A stretch of DNA of 64,000 bases from Klenkia sesuvii. GTDB taxonomy: Bacteria > Actinomycetota > Actinomycetes > Mycobacteriales > Geodermatophilaceae. The stretch is from positions 62,001 through 126,000 of the forward strand of contig NZ_JBAPLU010000006.1 of NCBI RefSeq assembly GCF_037083825.1, read 5' to 3'. Shown here in pieces: positions 15,623 to 23,868 of this stretch (position 1 is the first letter of the stretch; every line of letters starts with the position of its first letter). The notes under the pieces were generated by a model, which had not been told where the DNA came from, did not search any database, and saw only the letters and a program-made list of their open reading frames with translations. The translations under genes and the position numbers were made by a program.

Positions 15623-16078
15623 TTACGCGGCGACGACCTCGATGGCCAGCGTGGCGCTGACCTCGGGGTGCACGCGCACCGTGACGGTGTGCGCGCCGGT
15701 CGACTTGATCGAGCTGGGCAGCTCGACGCGACGACGGTCCAGCGAGGGCCCCCCGGCGGCGGTCACCGCGGCGACGACGTCGGCCGTGGTGATCGAGCCG
15801 AACAGGCGGCCGCCGTTGCCGGCCTTGGCCGGCACGGTGACGGCGAGCGAGCCCAGCTGGGCGGCGATCTGCTTGGCCTCGTCCAGCGTGGCCACGTCCC
15901 GGGCGGCCCGGGCGCGACGCAGGCCGGCGACCTGCTTCTCGGCACCGCGGGTGGCCTTGATGGCCAGGCCGCGGGGCAGGAGGTAGTTGCGGGCGTACCC
16001 GCCCTTCACCTCGACGGTGTCCCCGGCGGAGCCGAGGCCGGTGACCTCCTGGGTCAGGATCAGCTTCGATGCGCTCAT
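15623..16078 (-). CDS. rplI: 50S ribosomal protein L9
   Basis: 151 residues, the usual L9 length. The N-terminal rRNA-binding domain is clear (KLILTQEVTGLGSAGDTVEV, then KGGYARNYLLPRGLA), followed by the long connecting helix and the C-terminal domain (GRLFGSITTADV). It is last in the rpsF-ssb-rpsR-rplI operon, two bases after rpsR, and is followed by a strong hairpin. Confidence 0.97.
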   Translation of the reverse strand: MSASKLILTQEVTGLGSAGDTVEVKGGYARNYLLPRGLAIKATRGAEKQVAGLRRARAARDVATLDEAKQIAAQLGSLAVTVPAKAGNGGRLFGSITTADVVAAVTAAGGPSLDRRRVELPSSIKSTGAHTVTVRVHPEVSATLAIEVVAA

Positions 16079-16080
16079 GG

Positions 16081-16317
16081 TCAGCGCGCCGTGGAGGTGT
16101 AGGGCAGCAGGGCCATCTCGCGGCTGTTCTTCACGGCCACGGCGACGTCACGCTGGTGCTGGGAGCAGTTGCCGCTGACGCGACGGGCACGGATCTTGCC
16201 GCGGTCGGAGATGAACTTGCGCAGCAGGGTCGTGTCCTTGTAGTCGACACCGGTCGCCTTGTCCTTGCAGAACTGGCAGACCTTCTTCTTCGGCTTGCGA
16301 ATCGGAGGCTTGGGCAC
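16081..16317 (-). CDS. rpsR: 30S ribosomal protein S18, Zn-binding (C+) form
   Basis: 78 residues with the S18 core (VDYKDTTLLRKFISDRGKIRARR split over two motifs, then NCSQHQRDVAVAVKNSREMALL). The CQFC pair near residue 14 and Cys in GNCSQH mark the zinc-containing C+ paralogue; actinobacteria often keep a second zinc-free S18 elsewhere for zinc starvation. It partners S6 (rpsF) on the 30S platform. Confidence 0.97.
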   Translation of the reverse strand: MPKPPIRKPKKKVCQFCKDKATGVDYKDTTLLRKFISDRGKIRARRVSGNCSQHQRDVAVAVKNSREMALLPYTSTAR

Positions 16318-16344
16318 AGGATTCTCTTTCTAGGTGTATCGAGA

Positions 16345-16839
16345 TCAGAAGGGCGGTTCGTCCGAGGACGACGCCGGGGTCGACCAGGGGTCGTTGGAGG
16401 AGCTGCTACCGGAGGAGGAGCCGAAGCCCCCACCGCCGCCGGACCCGCCACCGAAGCCTCCGCCGCCGTCGCCGCGGTTGGCCTTGGTGACCTTCGCGGT
16501 GGCGTAGCGGAGCGAGGGGCCGATCTCGTCGACCTCCAGCTCGACGACGGTGCGCTTCTCGCCCTCCTTCGTGTCGAAGGAGCGCTGCTTGAGACGACCG
16601 CTGACGATGACCCGGGAGCCACGGGTGAGCGACTCGGCGACGTTCTCGGCCGCCTGCCGCCACACGTTGCACCGCAGGAAGAGCGCCTCGCCGTCCTTCC
16701 ACTCCGACGTCTGACGGTCGAAGGTCCGCGGCGTGGAGGCCACGGTGAAGTTCGCGACGGCGGCGCCGGACGGCGTGAAACGCAACTCCGGGTCGGCGGT
16801 GAGGTTGCCGATGACGGTGATGACGGTTTCGCCGGCCAT
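16345..16839 (-). CDS. ssb: Single-stranded DNA-binding protein
   Basis: 164 residues: OB fold (ETVITVIGNLTADPELRF, FLRCNVWRQAAENVAESL, SRVIVSGRLKQRSF) over residues 3-110, a Gly/Ser-rich flexible linker at about 122-150, and the acidic protein-interaction tail ending SDEPPF. It coats ssDNA at the fork and recruits repair proteins through the tail. It lies between rpsF and rpsR as in other actinobacteria, two bases after rpsF. Confidence 0.97.
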   Translation of the reverse strand: MAGETVITVIGNLTADPELRFTPSGAAVANFTVASTPRTFDRQTSEWKDGEALFLRCNVWRQAAENVAESLTRGSRVIVSGRLKQRSFDTKEGEKRTVVELEVDEIGPSLRYATAKVTKANRGDGGGGFGGGSGGGGGFGSSSGSSSSNDPWSTPASSSDEPPF

Positions 16840-16841
16840 GG

Positions 16842-17129
16842 TCAGTGGACCTCGGGCCGCATCAGCTTCGTGCGCAGGATGGACTCGTTGAGGTTGAGCT
16901 GGCGGTCCAGCTCGGCCACCGCGGCGGGCTCGGCCTGGATGTCGACGACGGCGTAGATGCCCTCGACGTTCTTCTTGATCTCGTACGCCAGGCGGCGACG
17001 GCCCCAGATCTCGGTCTTCGCGGTGCCACCGGAGTTGGTGACGACGGAGAGGAACCGGTCCAGGCTGGGAGCGATGGAACGCTCCTCCAGCTCGGGATCG
17101 AGGATGATCATCAATTCGTAGTGACGCAC
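16842..17129 (-). CDS. rpsF: 30S ribosomal protein S6
   Basis: 95 residues starting VRHYELMIILDPELEE; matches S6 (GRRRLAYEIKKNVEG). The GTG at 17129 gives the conserved MRHYE-type start and lies 11 bases after GAGGAGG; the upstream GTG at 17141 would overlap that Shine-Dalgarno and is rejected. First gene of the rpsF-ssb-rpsR-rplI operon. Confidence 0.95.
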   Translation of the reverse strand: MRHYELMIILDPELEERSIAPSLDRFLSVVTNSGGTAKTEIWGRRRLAYEIKKNVEGIYAVVDIQAEPAAVAELDRQLNLNESILRTKLMRPEVH

Positions 17130-17250
17130 GGAGAACCCCACCTCCTCTGGTCTCGGCGGCCGCAGACGATCTGCAGCAGGAGGGCTTGCACGCGTCGCGC
17201 CCCTGGGCGGCCCAGGACAGCAGCCGGACAGGAGCGCAACGGCAAGGCTA
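17130..17250 (-). promoter_or_regulatory. rpsF operon leader and promoter candidate
   Basis: On the minus strand a -10-like TAGCCT (17250-17245) would start a leader of about 108 bases. It contains a small hairpin GCAGA-TCG-TCTGC (17174-17162) and GC-rich stems before GAGGAGG. rpsF leaders in other bacteria bind the S6:S18 complex for autoregulation; a similar role here is possible but I cannot align the motif. Confidence 0.35.
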
Positions 17251-17258
17251 GCAGGCCG

Positions 17259-18287
17259 TCAACTGCGCCCGGCCGCGCGCTGGGCCAGGTGGGTGCGCAC
17301 GAGCGCCGCGGTCACCCCGGCGAGGGCGATCACCGCGGCCAGCGCGGGCACCGACAGCGCCGGGTCGGGGGTGCTGGCCGAGGAGTCCGAGGCGACCTCG
17401 ACGCCGTCGCCGCTGCCGGGCAGGGTGGCGCCGTTCAACCCGGCCAGCTGGCCGAAGACCGGCACCGAGGCGCCGTCGTAGCTGCCCGGCCCGCCACCGC
17501 CGCCGGCGGCGCGGGCGGAGGACGCGGCGTCGCTGGTGACGAAGCGGGAGGGGTCGAAGGCGGCGGCGGCCGAGGTGTCCACCGGCGCGAGCTGCCCGCC
17601 CGACTCGGGCACGGAGTAGGCGTAGCCGGTGCCGTCGGTCGCAGGGACCTCCGCCGCGGGCTCGGTCGGCTGGGTCCCGGGGTCGGTGGTGGGGACCTCG
17701 GTCACCGGGGTCTGCGGGGTGGGCACCACCGGCACGGTGGGGCCGGGGACCGTCACCGGCGGCAGGGTGGGCAGGTTCGCCGAGGGCAGGTTGGGCAGCG
17801 GGACCAGGGTGTTCACCACGAACGGCGTACCCACCGGCAGCGGCGGCAGCGTGGCGATGACCCCGTTCACCAGCTGGTTCAGCACCGTGGCGGACAGGTT
17901 GGTGTTCGACACCACGCGGTAGGTGTAGGTGATCGAACCGACCGTGCTGGCCGGGAACGTGTAGCTGGCGCTCTGGCCGGGCTGCAGCGTCTTCGTCGAG
18001 CCGTTGAAGGTGACGGCGACGTCGGTGTAGACCGTCGAGCCCAGCGTGCCGATCAGGGGCAGGGAGATGCTGGCCGGGTAGGAGGCCACGGAGTTGACGA
18101 AGGTGGCGGTGCCGCCGGCGTCGATGCTGACCACCGGTGGGGTCAGGGTGCGGATGTCCACGGTGGCGGTCGGTGCCGCGCTGGCGGTGGGCGCGGCGAG
18201 CACCGAGCCGGCCATCGCCAGCAGCCAGCCCAGGGTGAGGACGGCGATCCCCCGCCGTGCCGACCTGCCGATCCGTCCGGTGTCCAT
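17259..18287 (-). CDS. Secreted or wall-associated hypothetical protein with C-terminal membrane anchor
   Basis: A 342-residue protein I do not recognise. It has a signal peptide (basic RIGRSARRG, hydrophobic core, cleavage near ASA at about residue 38), a beta-rich domain at about 40-155 (VDIRTLTPPVVSIDAGGTATFVNS split; repeated 'TVYTDVAVTFNG' type strands), a Pro/Val/Thr-rich linker at about 165-235, and a hydrophobic helix before a basic tail (AAVIALAGVTAALV) that would anchor it in the membrane. It is likely extracellular. It lies between rpsF and nfo, where the conserved order of actinobacteria usually has no gene. Confidence 0.7.
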   Translation of the reverse strand: MDTGRIGRSARRGIAVLTLGWLLAMAGSVLAAPTASAAPTATVDIRTLTPPVVSIDAGGTATFVNSVASYPASISLPLIGTLGSTVYTDVAVTFNGSTKTLQPGQSASYTFPASTVGSITYTYRVVSNTNLSATVLNQLVNGVIATLPPLPVGTPFVVNTLVPLPNLPSANLPTLPPVTVPGPTVPVVPTPQTPVTEVPTTDPGTQPTEPAAEVPATDGTGYAYSVPESGGQLAPVDTSAAAAFDPSRFVTSDAASSARAAGGGGGPGSYDGASVPVFGQLAGLNGATLPGSGDGVEVASDSSASTPDPALSVPALAAVIALAGVTAALVRTHLAQRAAGRS

Positions 18288-18418
18288 GTCCTGCGCCTCT
18301 CCGTCGAGACCCGTGCCGGGCACCCGTGTGGGAGTACCCGCGAGTAACACCTATCACAACCAGGAACGAGTGTGTGACCTGGGAGATACGCCCGCATCTC
18401 GATGTCACCCGCACGGCC

Positions 18419-18424
18419 TACGTT
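18419..18424 (+). promoter_or_regulatory. Leaderless -10 (TACGTT) of nfo
   Basis: TACGTT ends seven bases before the ATG at 18432. It supports that ATG over the upstream in-frame start at 18402. Confidence 0.45.
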
Positions 18425-18431
18425 CGGGGGC

Positions 18432-19283
18432 ATGTCGTCGCACCCGGTCGGAGTACACGTCGGAACAGGCCTCACCGAGAGCGACGGGGTGGGCACGGAG
18501 GTCGACGACGGGGGCGTGCTGGCCCGCGCGGCGGAGGTCGACGCCACCGCCGTCCAGGTGTTCCTCGCCGACCCGCAGGGGTGGCGGGCCCCGGCCCCGC
18601 GGCCCGACGCCGCCGACCTGCGGGCGGCCGACCTCACCGTCTTCGTGCACGCCCCCTACGTGCTCAACGTGGCCTCGACCAACAACCGCATCCGCATCCC
18701 CAGCCGCAAACTCCTGGGCCAGCACGCGGCGGCCTCGGCGGCGGTCGGCGCCGCGGGCCTGGTCGTGCACGGCGGGCACGTCACGGGCGGGGACGACCCG
18801 GCAGCCGGGTTCGACAACTGGCGCAAGCTGTTCGAGCGCCAGCACGCCGACGGCGGCTTCCCCGTGCCGGTGCTGGTGGAGAACACCGCCGGCGGCGACA
18901 GGGCCATGGCCCGCGAGCTCGACGCCCTCGCCCGGCTCTGGGAGGCGGTGGGGGAGTTCGGCGCCGGCTTCGTGCTGGACACCTGCCACGCCTGGGCCGC
19001 CGGGTGGGACCTGGCGTCGGTGGTCGACGACGTCCGGGCGATCACCGGCCGCATCGACCTGGTGCACCTCAACGACAGCCGCGACGGGGCCGGCTCGATG
19101 CGCGACCGGCACGCCCCGCTGGGGCAGGGGCAGATCCCGGTGGAGCTACTGCTGGGCGTCGCCGCCGCGGCCGACTGTCCCGTCGTCCTCGAGACCCCGG
19201 GCGACCCCGCCTCCCACCGTGCCGAGATCGCGCTGCTGCGCAGCGCGCTGGCGCAGGACGACGCGGTCCGGGGCGCCGTCTAG
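18432..19283 (+). CDS. nfo: Endonuclease IV (AP endonuclease)
   Basis: A 283-residue TIM-barrel AP endonuclease that cuts 5' of abasic sites in base excision repair. The trinuclear zinc ligands are visible in FVHAPYVLNVAS, GLVVHGGH, VLVENTAGG, LDTCHAWAAG, HLNDSRDGAGS, DRHAPLGQG and VLETPGDP. The start at 18432 is favoured by a TACGTT box seven bases upstream. The 3' end overlaps the convergent glycosyltransferase gene by 138 bp. Confidence 0.93.
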   Translation: MSSHPVGVHVGTGLTESDGVGTEVDDGGVLARAAEVDATAVQVFLADPQGWRAPAPRPDAADLRAADLTVFVHAPYVLNVASTNNRIRIPSRKLLGQHAAASAAVGAAGLVVHGGHVTGGDDPAAGFDNWRKLFERQHADGGFPVPVLVENTAGGDRAMARELDALARLWEAVGEFGAGFVLDTCHAWAAGWDLASVVDDVRAITGRIDLVHLNDSRDGAGSMRDRHAPLGQGQIPVELLLGVAAAADCPVVLETPGDPASHRAEIALLRSALAQDDAVRGAV

Positions 19284-20756
19284 GGGGCCGCCGGCGGGGT
19301 CGTCGGTGCCCGGCCAGCTGCGGCGCACGCGGTCCAGCTCGGGTCGCCACACGTCGCGCACCACGAGGCCGACCAGCACCAGGACGGCGGCGTCCCGCAC
19401 GCCCACGGCGAGGAAGAACCACTCGACGTCGATGCCCTTGTCGTCGGTGCCCAGGTACCAGAGCAGCCGCGGCACCCACAGCACCGCCTCGGTGGCCTGC
19501 CAGGCCAGCAGGGAGCGCCAGGCCGGGCGGGCCAGCACCGCCAGCGGCAGCAGCCACAGCGAGTACTGCGGGCTCCACACCTTGTTGACCAGCAGGAACC
19601 CGGCGACGAGGAGGAAGGCCAGCTGCGCCACCCGCGGCCGCACCGGCGCGGCCAGGGCAAGCCAACCCACCGCGGCGCACACCAGGAGGGTGGCCACCGC
19701 GACCCAGGTGTTGAGCACGGTCGGCGTCTGGCCGGCGGCCAGCGGCCCGTCGAGGATGCGGGAACCGGTCGCGTGCAGCGCGATGTTCCACAGCGTGTCC
19801 GGGTCGGCCGGGCGGCTGTCGTTGAGGGCGAAGAACTCGCGCCAGTTCTGCGGGGCGAGCACCGCGACCGGCGCGTTGACCACCACCCAGGCGCCGACCG
19901 CCGCGACCGTGGTGACCGCCCAGGCCCGCAGCTTCCCCGCCCGCAGGCACAGCACCAGCAGCACGCCCAGCAGCAGCACCGGGTAGAGCTTGGCCGCGGT
20001 GCCCAGGCCGATGAGCACCCCGGCCAGCGCCGGGTGCCGGCGGGCCCAGGCCCACAGGGCCAGCATCGCCAGCGCGACGGCGAACAGGTCCCAGTTGGTG
20101 AAGGCGTGCACCACCAGCAGCGGTGAGAGCCCGATCATGGCGGCGTCCCACGGGCGGGCGCCCGACAGCCCCACGACCGCCCTGGTGACCAGCAGCGCGC
20201 AGACGCTGAGCATGAGGCAGGTCACCACGTAGTAGCTCTGCACGGGCACCACCGCCGGCAGCAGACCCACCGTGGCGGCCAGGGAGTCGTAGCCGCGCGC
20301 GAGCACCGAGGCCACCCACATGAACCCCCCGGTCAGCACCGGGTACTCCAGCGGCGCGTCCAGGTAGGGCACCCGGCCCTCGGCCAGGCCGCGCAGGCCG
20401 AACAGCGGCACCGAGTCGGAGTAGCAGAAGTGGGTGTACTGCTTGGAGCCCGCCCAGTCGCCGTCCGAGCAGGGGTACTGCTTGGCCCAGGCCAGGGCCA
20501 GCCCGACCACGCAGAACAGCAGGCAGGCCCGCAGCGGCGTCCAGAACAGGGCCCGCCCGGTGACGGCGTGCCGGCCCCACGGACCGCCGACCGCCTCGCT
20601 GGCCTGGGCGGCCACCCGGTCGGTCCAGGTGGGCACGACGCGGTCGGGCCACGGCGGTGCGGCCACCTGCGGGGGAGCGCTGATCGCCGGTGCGGACGCC
20701 GCGGGCCCGCCCGCCGGCTCCTCGGCCGGCGGCGGGCCCGCGTCGTGCATGCTCAC
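19146..20756 (-). CDS. Integral membrane glycosyltransferase, GT87/DUF2029-type
   Basis: A 536-residue polytopic membrane protein with about ten hydrophobic helices between residues 75 and 440. The external-loop motif with acidic residues (DAPLEYPVLTGGFMW) and the KVWSPQYSLWLLPL block are typical of GT-C polyprenyl-phosphate-sugar mannosyltransferases near PonA in actinobacteria (Rv0051-like). It probably adds a sugar to an envelope glycolipid. It follows ponA by 25 bases in the same direction. The last 45 residues are antisense to nfo and look unlike conserved sequence; the start may be the ATG at 20750. Confidence 0.82.
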   Translation of the reverse strand: MSMHDAGPPPAEEPAGGPAASAPAISAPPQVAAPPWPDRVVPTWTDRVAAQASEAVGGPWGRHAVTGRALFWTPLRACLLFCVVGLALAWAKQYPCSDGDWAGSKQYTHFCYSDSVPLFGLRGLAEGRVPYLDAPLEYPVLTGGFMWVASVLARGYDSLAATVGLLPAVVPVQSYYVVTCLMLSVCALLVTRAVVGLSGARPWDAAMIGLSPLLVVHAFTNWDLFAVALAMLALWAWARRHPALAGVLIGLGTAAKLYPVLLLGVLLVLCLRAGKLRAWAVTTVAAVGAWVVVNAPVAVLAPQNWREFFALNDSRPADPDTLWNIALHATGSRILDGPLAAGQTPTVLNTWVAVATLLVCAAVGWLALAAPVRPRVAQLAFLLVAGFLLVNKVWSPQYSLWLLPLAVLARPAWRSLLAWQATEAVLWVPRLLWYLGTDDKGIDVEWFFLAVGVRDAAVLVLVGLVVRDVWRPELDRVRRSWPGTDDPAGGPLDGAPDRVVLRQRAAQQRDLGTVGGGVARGLEDDGTVGRGGDAQQ

Positions 20757-20781
20757 GGCGCCATAGTGCCGTGCGGGGTGC

Positions 20782-23151
20782 TCAGCCCCCCGGTTGCCCG
20801 TTGTTCTGCCCGGGCCCGGGTCCCGGCAGCAGGCCCGCCGAGGAGGACGACGTCGTCGTGACCGGCGGGGTCGTCGGCGGCGGCGTCGTCGTGGGCGGCG
20901 GCGTGGTGGTCACCGGGGCCTGGGTGGTGGTCGGCGCCGGCGCCTGCGTCGTGCTGGGTGCCGGGGCCTCCGTCGTCTGCGGCGGGGCCTGCGTGGTCGG
21001 CTCGGGCACGCCGTTGCCGGTGCCGCGGCTGATGATCGGCTCGCTGGGCAGCTCCTCGACCGGGGTGCCGGCCAGGACGGCGTCCATGTACTGCTGCCAG
21101 ATGGCCCCCGGCAGCCCCGAGCCGAAGATGATCGACCCCGAGGCGTTGACGATGGGCTCGCTCGGGCTGTCGTTGCCCATCCACACCGCGGTCGAGATGG
21201 ACGGGGTGAACCCCACCATCCAGGCGTCGGAGTTGTCCTCGCCCTGGCCCTGGGTGCCGGTCTTGCTGGCCACCGGCCGGTCGCCGTCCAGCGAGCGGCG
21301 GGAGTACTCGGCCACGCCCTCCATCGAGTAGGTCGTGTCGCTGGCGACGTCGGCCGGCATGGCCTGGGTGCCCGCGTCGACCACCGACTCGGGGGAGACG
21401 ACGACGCCGCCCGCGGAGTCCACGACCTGGCTCACGATGTGCGTGGTGTGCCGCACCCCGCCGTTGGCGATGGTGGCGAACCCGGCGGCCTGGTCGATCG
21501 GGCGCATCTCGTACTCGCCGATGCCGATGGCCGACCCGGTGGTGCCCTCGCGGTTGCCCAGCGTCCGGACGCCGTCCAGGGCACCGCCGCTCCACGTGTC
21601 GGGCATGCCGGTGGCGGCCAGCGCCGTGTCGCGCACGGCGTCCGGGCCGACCTCGTAGGCCAGCCCGTAGAAGGTGGTGTTGAGCGACCGGGTCATGGCC
21701 TGCACCAGGGTGCAGTTGCCGCACGAGGCGCCGCCGGAGTTGCGCACCGGGGCCTCGCGGTCGGGGAACCGCTGCGGCGAGCTGCCGTCCCAGCGGGTCT
21801 CCACGCCGATGCCCTGCTCGAGCGCCGTGGCCATCACGTAGGGCTTCATCGACGACCCGGGCTGGCGCTGGGCCTGCACGTAGTCGGTGCCGGTCTCGGT
21901 GACCGGGCTGTAGTAGGTCAGCACCGCACCGGTCCGCGGGTCCACCGAGACCAGGGCCTCGCGGAGGTTCTCGGGCTCGCCCTCCATCACGTCGGCGACC
22001 GCGGCCGCGGCGGCGTCCTGGTAGGCCTTGTTCACCGTGCTGGTGATCCGCAGCCCACCGGCGAAGACGTCCTGGTCGTCGAGGCCGTACTTGCTCTGCA
22101 GCTCGGCCACCACCTGGCGGGCCACGAAGCCCTCCGGGCCGTCGGGGTAGCTGAGGTTGGCCGTGGAGACCGGCAGCACCTCGGGGTAGACCGACGCCGC
22201 CCGGTCGGCCGAGCTCAGCCAGCCCTGCTCGACCATGCCGTCGAGCACCAGGCCCCAGCGGTCCTGCGCGACGTCGGGGTTGTTCGCCGGGTCGTAGGCA
22301 CTGGGGCTGCGGACCAGGACGGCGAGGACGGCGCCCTGCTGTGCGGTCAGCGCGCTGGCGTCGACCCCGAAGTAGGTCTGCGCGGCGGCCTGGATGCCGT
22401 AGGCACCACGACCGAAGTAGATCGTGTTGAGGTAGCCCTCCAGGATGTCGTCCTTGGAGTAGTTGTTGTCCAGCTTGATGGCCAGGAACAGCTCCTGGAA
22501 CTTGCGGCTGAACGTCTGGTCGGCCGTCAGCAGCGTGTTCTTCACGTACTGCTGGGTGATCGTCGACCCACCCTGCGTCGACCCGCCGGTGAGGTTGTTC
22601 CACGCCGCGCGCGCGATGCCGGTGACCGAGATGCCGGGGTCGTTGTAGAAGTTGCGGTTCTCCGCGGCCAGCACCGCCTCGCGGGCCGGCTCGGACACCT
22701 GGTCCAGCGGCACGTTGATGCGGTTCTCCTCGCCCAGCCGAGCCATCTCGGTGGTGCCGTCGGAGTAGTAGATGATCGACAGCTGCTTCTGCTGGACGTC
22801 GGCGAGGTCGGGCACGCTCGTGTTGGCGTACACGACGCCGACGAAGACCCCGAGCAGCACCAGACCGCCCACCACCAGCGAGGCCAGCACCTTGTAGACG
22901 CGGCGCCGCTTCTGCTTCGCCGTCCGCCTGCCCTTCTTCCCCTTGCCGGCCGGGGGGCGGGCGGAGACCGTCGCGCCGCCCCCGGAACGGGCCGCCGTCG
23001 TCCGGCCGCGGTCGCCGCGCCGCGCGGTGCGCGGGTCGGGACGGCGGGGGTCCGGTCGACCGCCGCCCTCGCGACCGGCCCGCGCGGGCGGGGGACGGCG
23101 CACCGAGCCGGCCGGGGGGCCGACGGGTGAGGTCTCGTCGTGGGGAGGCAC
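20782..23151 (-). CDS. ponA: Class A penicillin-binding protein (PonA1-like)
   Basis: A bifunctional peptidoglycan glycosyltransferase/transpeptidase of 789 residues from the GTG at 23151 (AGAGGGG eight bases upstream). Basic cytoplasmic N terminus, membrane helix at about 87-109, GT51 domain with ENRNF (164-168, where EDRxF is usual), GGSTITQQYVKN and RKFQELFLAIKL, and a transpeptidase with SSMK (Ser433-Lys436), SLN (489-491) and KTGT (630-633). Residues after about 690 form a Pro/Thr tail. It builds the wall during growth and is followed by the GT87 gene. Confidence 0.93.
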   Translation of the reverse strand: MPPHDETSPVGPPAGSVRRPPPARAGREGGGRPDPRRPDPRTARRGDRGRTTAARSGGGATVSARPPAGKGKKGRRTAKQKRRRVYKVLASLVVGGLVLLGVFVGVVYANTSVPDLADVQQKQLSIIYYSDGTTEMARLGEENRINVPLDQVSEPAREAVLAAENRNFYNDPGISVTGIARAAWNNLTGGSTQGGSTITQQYVKNTLLTADQTFSRKFQELFLAIKLDNNYSKDDILEGYLNTIYFGRGAYGIQAAAQTYFGVDASALTAQQGAVLAVLVRSPSAYDPANNPDVAQDRWGLVLDGMVEQGWLSSADRAASVYPEVLPVSTANLSYPDGPEGFVARQVVAELQSKYGLDDQDVFAGGLRITSTVNKAYQDAAAAAVADVMEGEPENLREALVSVDPRTGAVLTYYSPVTETGTDYVQAQRQPGSSMKPYVMATALEQGIGVETRWDGSSPQRFPDREAPVRNSGGASCGNCTLVQAMTRSLNTTFYGLAYEVGPDAVRDTALAATGMPDTWSGGALDGVRTLGNREGTTGSAIGIGEYEMRPIDQAAGFATIANGGVRHTTHIVSQVVDSAGGVVVSPESVVDAGTQAMPADVASDTTYSMEGVAEYSRRSLDGDRPVASKTGTQGQGEDNSDAWMVGFTPSISTAVWMGNDSPSEPIVNASGSIIFGSGLPGAIWQQYMDAVLAGTPVEELPSEPIISRGTGNGVPEPTTQAPPQTTEAPAPSTTQAPAPTTTQAPVTTTPPPTTTPPPTTPPVTTTSSSSAGLLPGPGPGQNNGQPGG

Positions 23152-23249
23152 GGCGGGGGCCCCTCTCTCGGTTCGGGTGGGCGGTGCGGCACCGCCCCGG
23201 GTGGGGCGGGGGGCCGGCGACCAGGATGATGGGTGGACCTGTGGACGGG

Positions 23250-23660
23250 TCAGTCCGAGCGGGTTGCGCGCCGGGTGCGACGGGGGACCCGGCCCGGTCC
23301 CGGCTCCGCACCCAGGACGTAGGAGCTGGCCAGGTGGTTCCAACCGCAGCCGCGGCAGACCTCCACGGCGTACACCGCGAACTCGTCCTGCATCGCGTCC
23401 ATGCGGGCGAGCTCGGCCTCCCGCTTGGCCTGGCCGGCGACCGTGCCCAACGCATCACCGTAGACGAAGTTGACCCGGGTCAGCCGGCGCCGCTCGCACA
23501 CCGGGCAGGGGTCGTCGGTGTCCTCGCCGTGGTACCGCGCGGCCTGGGTGAGCTGCGGGGCGGCGTCGCACACCTCGGCGAGCGCGACCCGCCCCCGGCG
23601 GACGTCGGCCAGCAGTGCGCGCTTGCGCAGCACGTAGTCGACCGTCGATCGCCGAGGCAC
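23250..23660 (-). CDS. DUF5318 family zinc-ribbon-like protein
   Basis: A 136-residue protein (VPRRSTVDYVLRKRALLADV) conserved next to ponA in actinobacteria (Rv0049-like). Two CxxC pairs, CPVC and CRGC (VCRGCGWNHLASSYVLG), would make one zinc ribbon. Function unknown. The GTG at 23660 lies six bases after TACGCT, so it is probably leaderless, and divergent from ino1. A longer reading to 23906 is rejected because the added residues are low-complexity. Confidence 0.82.
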   Translation of the reverse strand: MPRRSTVDYVLRKRALLADVRRGRVALAEVCDAAPQLTQAARYHGEDTDDPCPVCERRRLTRVNFVYGDALGTVAGQAKREAELARMDAMQDEFAVYAVEVCRGCGWNHLASSYVLGAEPGPGRVPRRTRRATRSD

Positions 23661-23666
23661 CGGTCC

Positions 23667-23672
23667 AGCGTA
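23667..23672 (-). promoter_or_regulatory. Leaderless -10 (TACGCT) of the DUF5318 gene
   Basis: On the minus strand TACGCT ends six bases before the GTG at 23660, so the transcript should begin at the start codon. Confidence 0.5.
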
Positions 23673-23697
23673 CGAGCCGGACCGGTCCGGATCGACG

Positions 23698-23742
23698 TGA
23701 CAAAGGGTCGGGCATGCAACATGACAAAGCGACCCGTATGTT
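23698..23742 (+). promoter_or_regulatory. ino1 upstream region: direct repeats TGACAAAG and -10 candidate
   Basis: TGACAAAG occurs at 23698-23705 and 23722-23729, 24 bases apart. TATGTT (23737-23742) is a possible -10 for ino1, giving a leader of about 120 bases. The repeats flank the place of a -35 and could bind a regulator. The rest of 23,743-23,868 shows nothing but a GAGGAGG before the start. Confidence 0.4.
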
Positions 23743-23868
23743 CGTCTCCGACTGCGGGCGCCAGCGACCGCAGCGGCCCCACCCGGCAGCGCGGCCGGGC
23801 CGGGGCAGCAGCACCGAGCGCCACACCCACAACCAGCCGCGCACCGTCGCCGGCATCGAGGAGGACCC

